Origin: Brachionus koreanus | Taxonomy: Eukaryota > Rotifera > Eurotatoria > Ploima > Brachionidae | Direction of reading: 5' to 3' | DNA: 13,952 nucleotides | NCBI GenBank assembly: GCA_016987375.1 | Contig: PJRA01000519.1 | Coordinates: 230,703-244,654, forward strand | Part shown: positions 1 to 7,892 of the stretch, piece by piece | Layout of the letters: each line of letters opens with the position of its first letter | Numbering within the stretch: the first letter of the stretch is position 1 | Position numbers and translations under genes: made by a program | The notes under the pieces: model-generated | The model's input: the letters and a program-made list of their open reading frames with translations, nothing else | Databases searched by the model: none | What the model was told of the DNA's origin: nothing

Positions 1-1281
1 AAAAAATGATAAAAGTAATGAGAAAATAAATGAGAAGCTCTTCGATTTCTCATGCAAATCTTAATACTTTTTCCTAATGAGATCTCATATGAATCTCAAA
101 TTTTTCTTAATCTAATAAATTTTGGATCTAAGTTAGATCTGAAATGAAATATTTATGAGAATGAGACTTGAGTAATAATTGCAGTGTAGAGACGATCAAT
201 TCAGTTATTATAAGTTATAGCAGATAATTTTTTAGAAATTCAATAAAAATTTAATTTTTGTTTACATTAATTCATATTGGGACATTGCTTAACCAGATGA
301 CACATTTTATAAAATTTGAAATTTTAAGCAAATTGTGATGAGAAAATTAGAAATTTAATCGCATTTCAATATTTTATGAGATACTTAATAAAAATTTATG
401 ATGCTTTAAAAAAATTATGTGATAATTAAAATTTTACTGTCACAATCAAATATTTTTTATGACAAATAGACATATTTATGTGACAATTACAATTGCATAC
501 ACTTTTCATTTATGCAGTCTTATAATTTCTTTTATTAATACAATTTTTAGATTTTTGATCTCTCAAAATCTAAATGAAATTAAATTATAGAAATTTTTGA
601 AATGATTTAAGAACTATGAATATTTGAATTGAAATAGAATGTTTTTTTAGTTTTTAAGAAGAGGTTTTTTCTTTGTATGTGAAAGACCATTGTAAGTGTA
701 AGAAAAAAGGGGCTTCTGTTTCAGCGTTTCTAATTAGAAAATTAATAAAATCAAAAGATCTTTCTTTTTTACATTTTACTATTATTAAAATTTGTTTAAT
801 GTTTGGATATAAAACAATCAAGAAAAAATAGCAAGCTTGACTGATATGACTCATTCACAACTGGAACAGATGATCATACTGAGTTGGTCTTGATTATACT
901 ATTCTAAGTTCAGATGAAAAAAATTTTGAAAAATAAAAATTAAATGTATAGAAGTGAAATTATATTGTACATTTTATCTTTTTTCTAAAATTTTTTTATC
1001 TTTTGAAAAAAAGAAACCGTCAGAACAAGTAGCTAAACCTTCAATCTGGGCAGAGCCGTTCCTCCCATTTTTTTTGCTCTTATTCATTTAATTATTTGAA
1101 ATAATCGCCAAAATGTTGGATTTTGAACATTGTTATCAAAATTTTGATAAAAAACCAAAAATTTAAATAGAAAAAACATCTGATTACTATATTAATAATT
1201 AATTTTTGATCATTTAATTTATTTTTCAATAGTTTATAGCTTTAATTAAATTTTTTTCTAATTTAACAAAATAATTCTTAC
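1..1281 (-). other. Probable intron of the TDRD9/Spindle-E-like gene, no exon seen
   Basis: This stretch follows the splice donor at 1281 in the direction of transcription, so it is most simply read as intron. On the minus strand I looked for the next expected part of the helicase (a segment like VLVFLPG that opens the second helicase domain) and found none. The DNA is very AT-rich. It holds a perfect 12-bp palindrome (ATGAGATCTCAT, 77-88) and a 7-bp inverted repeat around one base (GATCTAA/TTAGATC, 125-139), with several nearby GAGA/TCTC words, possibly the remains of a mobile element. A 66-codon minus-strand frame at 654-854 has no recognisable features and I do not call it. Confidence 0.55.
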
Positions 1282-1284
1282 TTT
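1276..1284 (-). other. 5' splice donor ending the helicase exon
   Basis: Read on the minus strand the sequence is AAA|GTAAGA, a near-perfect metazoan donor, with the intron starting at 1281. It falls in phase 0 after a Lys codon. Without splicing the frame runs only seven more codons to TAG at 1258-1260. The position matches the point where the family passes into the second helicase domain, so a splice is far more likely than truncation. Confidence 0.8.
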
Positions 1285-2748
1285 ATTTTTGAATTTGTGT
1301 TCATTGTATATTCTATTTAATATTGGAATCAAAAAAGAATCCGTTGCAGTCAATTGATTCCAATAGAACTCATTAATATCATACATTTTACTTTTTATTT
1401 CAATATATGGTGCAGGAATGAACTCTCCAACTCGACCATCTGCATATTTGACACTTAGATTATTTTTTAATCTTGTAGCAAAATATTCACTGAAAATCGT
1501 TATGTTCAGAGTGGCAGACATGAGAACTATTTTAGCATTAAGTATGCCATAGCTTTTTAGCTTAATTAAAAGCATAACAAAATCAGTGTCCAAGTCTCTT
1601 TCGTGAACCTCGTCCAGTAGTATATGAGTGTAAGTAGAATTGAAATTCTCATCGGCCTTGGGTCCAATTAATTTTTGAAGTAGCACACCAGTAGTGCAAT
1701 AAGTGATTCGCGTGTCCTCAGATAGCTTGGTTCTGTCAAGACCAATCTGATATCCGCAAAAACTGCCATGAGTCCAGCCTCTTTCATTACACACTCGCTT
1801 CGATATGCTAATAGCTGCTATGCGCCTTGGCTGAGTAACAATAATATTACAATATTTTTTTTCTTTCATATAATAATCCAGAATATACTGGGGTATTTGA
1901 GTGGTCTTGCCACATCCAGTTCCTCCTTGAACAATGCAAAATTGTGAACTGCTTTGATTTTCTATCAAGTCAATAATTTCATTTTTTCTTTCAGTAATCG
2001 GCAGCTTTGGATCATAGTCATGTCTAAGTTTGTAATTTTTGAGCATTTCTTCCAGTCTAATTTTTCTTTCTTCGGCTTCAGTGAAAGTTTTTTCCAATTC
2101 TTGACTTTGGTCAAGTATGCGGTTTACTTTCGTGCTTAAATTGTTATTTAAATCGGACAAAATATCTTCATCATCATCTTCTATATTGAGATGATCAATG
2201 CGCTTCATTTGGTTGAGTATAACATGTTTTTTGGCCGTAGAAGTACTCATTGCTGAAACTGACTCTATCTGAGACATGCCCGAACCAACCACTGAACTCA
2301 TCTCGTCTTTAAGAACTGATCCGACTTGACTTTGACAATCTGCTTGATCATAGAGCTTATTTTCAAAATTTTTTCTAATTTTAGCATATTCAAAATTGTT
2401 ATTGCTTTCACGCGATACAGAAAATGGCAAATAACGATCCGATTTGAATTGAAACTCGCTTTTTTTGTGACTAACGCTTGAAGCTAGCGAGTCACATGAT
2501 GCTTTTGATTTGATTCCAAGACCACCGGTGGCCGGTTTTATGTTGAGTAAATTAGATGTTTTTAGTTCATGAGGCTTTCTGGAGCTAAGAGGATTGAGAA
2601 AATCATCTATCATTTCCAAAGTGACATCACTGTACAAAAGAGATGATTGTGCATTTGTAAAAGATGAATTTAGCGAATGGTCTTCGTTTTCAGTTAAGAG
2701 CGAGGCTCTTGAACTCGTCTGAAACGAGTTTTTGTTCAAACGATTCAT
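1282..2748 (-). CDS. TDRD9: TDRD9/Spindle-E-like DEVH-box helicase, amino-terminal exon (partial)
   Basis: First coding exon of an ATP-dependent DExH RNA helicase of the TDRD9/Spindle-E family, which acts in germ-granule piRNA biogenesis and transposon silencing (family knowledge). The first ATG of the frame is at 2748; an in-frame stop lies just upstream at 2761-2763. Residues 1-235 are polar and probably disordered, with an acidic run (DDDEDIL) near 190. From about 245 the helicase core begins: motif I GGTGCGKTT near 275, TQPRRIAA near 305, TTGVLLQKL near 352, DEVH near 379 and SAT near 411. Walker A and DEVH residues are intact. The words RRIAAISI, EDTR and CTTGVLLQKLI resemble insect Spindle-E more than vertebrate TDRD9. 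The exon codes 489 residues of a protein usually about 1,400 long, so the second helicase domain, HA2/OB region and Tudor domain must lie beyond the left edge. Other DEAH helicases are possible but fit less well. Confidence 0.86.
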
Positions 2749-3023
2749 ATTTTTCAAAGCTTATTTTATTTTCCTTTAGATAAAGAGAATATTAAATATG
2801 ATTCTAAAAAGTAAGCATGTGCTATTTTGTATTTGATTTTTTAAAAGAGATTCAGATATTATTGTCTTAAAATTTTCTGTTTGTTTAATTTTTTCTGAAA
2901 TTTTCGCTTTTTTTACTGTTTAAAAAAAAGCCAGCAACAACAACATTTTTAAAAGATTTGTATTTTTTTCATAATATTTTTGTTGTGACTTTTTTAAAGT
3001 ATTTTTTTTAATGAAAATAATTA
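2749..3023. other. AT-rich 5' flank of the helicase gene
   Basis: Contains the 5' untranslated region and presumably the promoter of the leftward helicase gene, but no convincing core promoter element can be picked out of such AT-rich DNA. Minus-strand TTTATCTAAAG about 20-30 bases upstream of the ATG could serve as an acceptor for an upstream leader exon; this is only suggestive. A 26-bp word at 2853-2878 recurs with one mismatch at 7613-7638. Confidence 0.4.
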
Positions 3024-3110
3024 ACCAGTGAAGTAGCTCAAAGCTCAGTTTTGAGACCTCTATTATTTTTATTACTTTTATTAATATTTATAGAAGATCT
3101 TTCAAATGAC
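3024..3110 (+). mobile_element. LINE reverse-transcriptase fragment (decayed)
   Basis: The plus-strand frame from 3024 reads TSEVAQSSVLRPLLF, then a leucine-rich stretch and IEDLSND. This follows the conserved block of non-LTR reverse transcriptases normally seen as SGVPQGSVLGPLLF..INDL. Several invariant positions are changed (two glycines and the proline), and no flanking polymerase motifs are legible on either side, so it is a short relic of a LINE. The particular clade cannot be told. The leucine-rich tail is AT-rich and could be partly fortuitous, but the first 15 residues match closely enough to support the call. Confidence 0.6.
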
Positions 3111-4461
3111 TTGTGCTAAAACCCGGACAGCAGTCGGATGGTATTGGAAATTATCCAAAAACTTCCGACCATCGAGCCGATTTTAGAGAAAATTTTAATG
3201 AACTTTAACAAAAATGTATCAGTTGGACCATAAAACCTAATTTCGCTCATTGACTTTTGAAAATACCAAAAAAGAGTAAAATCCTGAATGGCTGTTAACG
3301 AAATAGATGTTTTAAGGATAATGATAAGACCTTGACCTTCCGACCACTAATTATACATACTAATAAATGACTAAGCATTTTTTCAGAAAAGAAAAAATAG
3401 CCACTTATTAGCTCTCTTTTTTTCAAAGCTCATAGCTTCTAACCTTTTAACACAAGAAAGCCCGGCTGATTTCTCATTAAAATTTGAAATTAAGTTATCA
3501 AGATAAATTAAACATTTTATTTGAAAATTTATTCATTTTCTTAAAAAATTAAAATCAAAATTTTTAGATAATAAAAACCGTTTTTTAAAATTTTATTTTT
3601 ATGTTGTAAAAATCAAGTTTCAATTTTTCAAAAAAGGGTCTAAAAAAACCCTCGGGCGTTCTAGTGTTAAAATATTTTCAATTTTATAATAACCAGAAGC
3701 ATTTTTAAAGCCTTTCAAATCGTTTGATTAATAAATGAGAGATATGTGCGGATGATACTTAAGTTTTTTCTGTAGTAAAACGGTCTAATCATCATACCAT
3801 TAAGTACGATTGTAGTGTTTGGCCTAAACCAGTGATTTCGATAAAAATGTCGCTATTTCACAGCAAATAATTCAAATTATTCATTTACTTCAAAATTAAA
3901 TAATTTGGTTCCTTTGGATTACCAAATGCTGAAAATATATCATTTAACGAACATATGCTCAATGCCTAAAAAAAAGGAAGCCAAAGAGATATTAGAAAAA
4001 GAAATAAAAGAAAAGAAAAATAAATTATTTAAAAAAGCTTGAAAATAAAGAGAACATAATTCCTCAGAAATCTAAATGAAAAAAGATTAATTTTTTGCAT
4101 TGTATGTGATCTTAGTTTTGATTTAGCAACCTCTAGTTCAAAATAATGCCAAAACTGGACCTGCCCTGAATGTTGACCTAAAAGTTTTAGTAAAGGCCAA
4201 TTAAAATGGTATGGTAAAGAATTTAAATAGTTAAAAAAATAAGACTTAAAGCTTTTTCTTATAAAAATAATTTTTTAATATTTTTTATAATCGCTATAGA
4301 AATTTACTCTAGACTTTAATTAAATCTAATCAGCTTACGTTGTTTTGTTTAAAAAAATGTAAAATTATTCTAATTAGTTTTTTTAAAACTATTCAAAAGA
4401 TTTTATTTATTCAAGCTTGGTTGGTGGAAGATTATCAAAGTATAAGAAGTACGAAGACAAA
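3111..4461. other. AT-rich non-genic region with small relics
   Basis: No gene can be supported. Items seen: a GC-richer patch at 3117-3350 with the 10-mer CTTCCGACCA twice (3162-3171 and 3337-3346) and a motif shared with 13.4 and 13.8 kb; a plus-strand open frame without upstream ATG at 3845-4042 whose end (MPKKKEAKEI onward, from 3962) is Lys/Glu-rich; and a plus-strand cysteine pattern CIVC...WTCPEC at 4096-4173 broken by a stop. These read as decayed coding scraps, probably of mobile elements, but none is identifiable. Confidence 0.45.
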
Positions 4462-5002
4462 AAAAACAACTGTGCTACTAGCACAGGAATTTTTGTCTAC
4501 ATGATGTAGACGTGTACGTGGATATCAGAGCTCGGTCTAATCAGAACACAGTTCAGTTTCATCCTAGCGGTCTTCTTACGATTCACCACACTCGTCATTA
4601 TCACTCGACAGTACTATGCCTCGAGACTCATCAAAATCATAAATAATATAAGGCAGAATTTATTGACTTTTGGTACACAAATGGGAATAGCTTCAACAAG
4701 CTGACCCTGCTAGAATCAATCACAAAGAGTTTAGAACCAAGGGTCATTGGCATTACTGAAACTTGGTTTGATGAAAGATTCGTTTATGTGTTATATCACT
4801 ATTAGCTCTTCATAACGGATCGTAAGGCTGACTAGGGAGGTGGTGGTGTCTATATCTGTGTCTGTAGAGGTCAAATCTACAATGGTTGTGGGCCAACCAA
4901 GTTTAGTATAAATACAAAGCTAAATTTGATTCTTGTCTCTCAAATGCTTGCTTTACAATGTCATATCTACAAAAACAACTGTGCTATGTAGACAAAAATT
5001 CC
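4462..5002. repeat. Direct-repeat and fold-back structure around the LINE scrap
   Basis: The 15-mer AAAAACAACTGTGCT occurs at 4462-4476 and 4971-4985, like a target-site duplication. A perfect 17-bp inverted pair follows: GGAATTTTTGTCTACAT at 4486-4502 and its reverse complement at 4986-5002. On the left, two hairpins sit side by side: CTGTGCT-ACT-AGCACAG (4470-4486) and GTCTAC-ATGAT-GTAGAC (4495-4511). The left copy looks like the right copy with 27 extra bases (4477-4503) that are an inverted copy of it, as template switching would produce. No transposase accompanies it. Confidence 0.7.
4647..4970 (+). mobile_element. LINE endonuclease-domain fragment (decayed)
   Basis: The plus-strand frame carries hallmarks of the apurinic-type endonuclease of non-LTR retrotransposons: an opening like FWYTNGNSFNKLTLLES (compare YTNARSL.NKL..L in LINEs), then VIGITETWFDE near 4751, where the Glu of TET is catalytic, then DRKAD.GGGGVYI near 4818-4855 (compare KDR...GGGV.IYV). 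Two in-frame TAG codons (4803 and 4833) and a TAA just upstream (4644) show it is dead. The same frame is open back to about 4512. No reverse-transcriptase domain follows, so the copy is internally deleted or truncated at its 3' side, which is unusual because LINE copies normally lose their 5' end. Base composition is richer in G+C than its surroundings. Confidence 0.75.
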
Positions 5003-5849
5003 ATGGCCATTGCTTAAAAAAGATAGTGAATCAACATCATCATTGATTGAAATTGATGAAATTCAAAATTCGTTTCCAAAATTCGACGTATATGATTATG
5101 ATATTATAAACATTCAAAAATTGTAGTGCAAAAATTCAAATTTTTAAATAAAATTTTATAAAAAAGTTTTTTTAACAAAAATATATTTAATTAAATAAAC
5201 TATAAAAATCTAAATTTTTTTTGATAATAAAATGGCTATCAATATTTTGTTTAACCCATTTCAATTTCATTATGATACAAATATCAAACGCATAAATGTA
5301 AGAAATTACCTTAAAACTTATAATTTATTTTAATAACAGTAAAGGTTTGCAATTTAAAAAAAATTTTAAAAAAATGTGCTATGGAAAAAGCTTTACTGGT
5401 TTGGAAAAATTCCAAATTGCACAATTTATCATTTATGAATTTAAAATCTGTTGATAATTCATAAATAAAAAAAACATTTAAAGAATGATTTTTTTTTATT
5501 TCAATTTTTTTTAAAAAAAAATACAAAAATATATTTTTAAAAGACTTTTTACATTAATATCAGAAATGAATAATTAACTTTAATTTAAAATTTTAGTTCA
5601 TAATTTTTAATTCATAAAAAATAACATTGAAAAAGTTGTTTCTTTAATTTAATGACCATTTTGACCTACTTGTAAATAAAAAAAAAATTATTGGATTTTA
5701 GTTTTGTTAAGTTTTTTTTGATAAAAAGAAAATATAAAATAAAAAAGTTAGATGTTAAATTTAGAAAATAAGGTTTATTTAAAATTAGTAATTTAAAAAA
5801 TAATAGCTTAAAAAGAAAATTTTCATAAGAAATATTAAAATCTTTACCA
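5003..5849. other. AT-rich non-genic region
   Basis: The plus-strand frame of the LINE scrap continues, after a TAG, as an open stretch at 4992-5126 with ordinary residue use (IPWPLLKKDSESTSS onward), perhaps host or element sequence; it has no identifiable homology. Beyond 5127 the DNA is almost pure A/T runs. Minus-strand frames at 5311-5526 and 5666-5857 encode Phe/Lys/Asn-rich strings expected from composition alone. A TTTATT at 5774-5779, AATAAA on the minus strand, could be the poly(A) signal of the coiled-coil gene ending at 5850. Confidence 0.5.
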
Positions 5850-6365
5850 TTATGCATTTCTTGACTTTCTTCTTTGATTGTCTATTAGTGGAAGAAGCAA
5901 TTGATTTAGTCTATCATTTCTAGCTTGAAGCATTTGTATCTCTTTACGATGCTGAACTCTTTCATTGAAATAAGCTTCCTGAAGGCTTGAAAGAATACCG
6001 ATTAGTTGTTCAGTTTCAGATCTTGGCTGCTGAAACTGGTCTCGTGGAATTTGCGATTGCTGTTGGAATTGTTCTCTTTGGACCTGCAATTCTTCCTTTT
6101 GTACTTTTAATTGTTCCCTTTGGACCTGCAATTCCTCCTTTTGTACTTTTAATTGTTCCCTTTGGACCTGCGATTCCTCCTTTTGTACTTTTAATTGTTC
6201 CCTTTGGACCTGCAATTCCTCCTTTTGTACCTTCAATTGATCCCTTTGGACCTGCAATTCCTACTTTTGTACTTTTAATTGTTCCCTTTGGACCTGCAAT
6301 TGCTGCTGGAATTGTTCTCTTTGGACCTGCAATTGGTGCTCGAACTTATCATTTTGTTCATGCAT
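5850..6365 (-). pseudogene. Tandem-repeat coiled-coil protein, interrupted by one nonsense codon
   Basis: I do not recognise this protein. From the ATG at 6365 the frame reads MHEQNDKFEHQLQVQREQ and enters 14-residue units of the type LQVQREQLKVQKEE, exactly two heptads, predicting a long charged coiled coil. Codon 35 is TAG (6261-6263) where the other units have GAG; otherwise the frame stays open through 171 codons to TAA at 5850. The array is flanked on both sides by an 11-residue variant (LQVQREQFQQQ). After the repeats comes a non-repetitive tail of about 57 residues starting SETEQLIGILSSLQEAYF and ending RRKSRNA, also predicted helical. The intact frame on both sides of the stop suggests recent inactivation, a polymorphism, a sequencing error, or an intron over that unit. 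Upstream exons are possible. The tail is the useful query for homologues. Confidence 0.55.
6090..6299 (-). repeat. Five tandem 42-bp units
   Basis: Five units of 42 bp (14 codons) lie head to tail, near-identical, with shorter 33-bp variant units on each side (roughly 6057-6089 and 6300-6332). The differences are few: one Glu-to-Asp change, one Leu-to-Ser change and the GAG-to-TAG nonsense change at 6261-6263. The low divergence points to recent expansion or ongoing homogenisation by unequal exchange. Confidence 0.92.
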
Positions 6366-7892
6366 TTTCAATAATCCAGCTTTTATTATTTTTCAAACTA
6401 ATATCTATATCGTCTAATATCTATAAATTAGTAAAAATTCAAATTCTTTTTCAATTTTCAAATTCATTTTTTATTCCATATTATCATAATGTTTCTTTAA
6501 AAGGTTAGAGAAATATAGAAAAGTATAATGTTAAAAAAATTGTCTTTGAAAATTAAAAACTGAAATACAACTTTTGAATCAGCTAAGATAAATTTAACCA
6601 TGCTAATTTGTTACAGATTTTTTTCTAATTGCCAGTTACAGATTAAAAAGCTTGTTAATAGTAGTTCTGTCCTAATAGTAGTAATAGTCTTAGGGTCACT
6701 ATATTTCCATAATCTATGAAAATAATCTCAGCCTGAAGTTTACTTGTGATATCATCGTTTACTTGTGATGCCAATAGAGATATCATCGTAATGAGAAATA
6801 CACAGAGAATCTTGCTTAATTTCATTAGGATCCATTTTTATAATTTGGCTGCCAATGTAAAATCTGATATTTACGAGATAGATGATAATGAAGAATTGAT
6901 AAAAAATAATTTAATACTTAAAATGATAATCGCTGGAGCTCTTTAAGTTTGATTCTTAATAAGATCCTATTTAAAATTTCTGATGACATTCTTATCAATT
7001 CTTAGGAAGATCTTAAAAGTTTTGTTAAGAATTAGTAGGACAATTTCGTTAATTTCCTAAATTGATAAGATTCAACAGGATTTCGCTAAGATGTTATATT
7101 AAAATTTAACTATTGAGTATTTATATTTTTTGTAAAAAATAAAGAAAAATAAAGTAAAATTTTAATATTTTTTTATATTTAGATAAAATAAAAAAATAAA
7201 AATGTTTTTTTTTCAAATAAATTATAAAAAATAATTATTATTCTCTTATTTTATCTTAATAGAATCCTTTAAAATTTTCTGCCTTACAATTAGAAAATTT
7301 TAATATTATCTTCAAAAAAATCTGAACCTAATATATTAAACTTTACATTAAATCTTAAAAATCTTAAAAATTCTTGAATAAAATTTTAAAATATCCGTCA
7401 AGTTCCTTTTTTTTTCCTTTATTTTGCTGACATTATTTGGGATTATTTTTGGATCCCTTAAAATTCTTTATATATCTTATTAAATCCTAATTGCCCAAAG
7501 GAATATTTAGGAAATCTATTTAGGATCCTTTGCTGTCCTGGATTAGGATCTTGTTTGTTGCCGAAATGTAAGCCATCTTATGTAATTTTAAATTAAATAA
7601 TAAAAAAATGATCAGATTTTATTGTCTTAAAATTTTCTTCTTAACAATGACTAGGTAAATAAAGATAAACTAGTACATCTTTCTTAAGATTCAAGGGTTT
7701 TAAAAAACATTCTGCTAAGCTTTTTTTCCTTAATCTTTCAAAATAAATAAAAATAAATGCGTTGAAACTGAAACTAAGTCACTAAGATTTCGGAAAAGAA
7801 TACTGTATTACAATATCTACTGAAATTATTAAAAAAAATTCTAATAGTAAATTTAAAGATTTTATTTTACAATTTGAAAATTTTTCTAAAAA
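6366..7892. other. AT-rich non-genic region with small repeats
   Basis: No supported gene. A plus-strand frame at 6790-6945 begins ATG and codes about 51 residues (MRNTQRILLNF onward) with a fairly natural composition, but nothing recognisable. Just before it, GTTTACTTGTGAT is duplicated (6738 and 6757) and interleaved with a duplicated GATATCATCG (6748 and 6779). Between 6960 and 7550 the words GATCCT/GGATCC followed by TTTAAAATT recur at about 6964, 7262 and 7451, perhaps a decayed repeat. 7613-7638 matches 2853-2878. Confidence 0.45.
7861..7866 (-). promoter_or_regulatory. Poly(A) signal for the 686-residue protein gene
   Basis: TTTATT on the plus strand is AATAAA on the minus strand, 26 bases after the TAA stop at 7893-7895. 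The spacing is plausible for a short 3' untranslated region, although such words are common in DNA this AT-rich. Confidence 0.45.

Noticed and set aside
654..854. 66-codon minus-strand frame with a true ATG
   Set aside because: It lies in the presumed helicase intron, has no family features and does not resemble the next helicase segment.
1954..2139. Plus-strand frame opposite the helicase exon
   Set aside because: Antisense shadow of a well-supported coding exon; Phe/Ser-rich content is the complement of Lys/Glu/Asn codons.
2746..2757. Start of the helicase three codons earlier, at TTG 2757
   Set aside because: Non-ATG initiation is not needed; ATG at 2748 is in frame and an upstream stop is close.
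5311..5857. Two minus-strand frames rich in Phe, Lys, Ile and Asn
   Set aside because: Composition matches random A/T DNA, with no domain, and one overlaps the end of the coiled-coil gene.
5987..6508. Plus-strand open frame across the 42-bp repeats, with PFGPAIPPFVLL-type units
   Set aside because: It contains no ATG at all and mirrors the minus-strand coiled-coil frame; a 42-bp repeat free of stops on one strand readily leaves a second frame open. The minus frame has an ATG and a non-repetitive tail.
6976..7020. Hammerhead ribozyme candidate (CTGATGA)
   Set aside because: No matching GAAA after a stem II and no closing stems.
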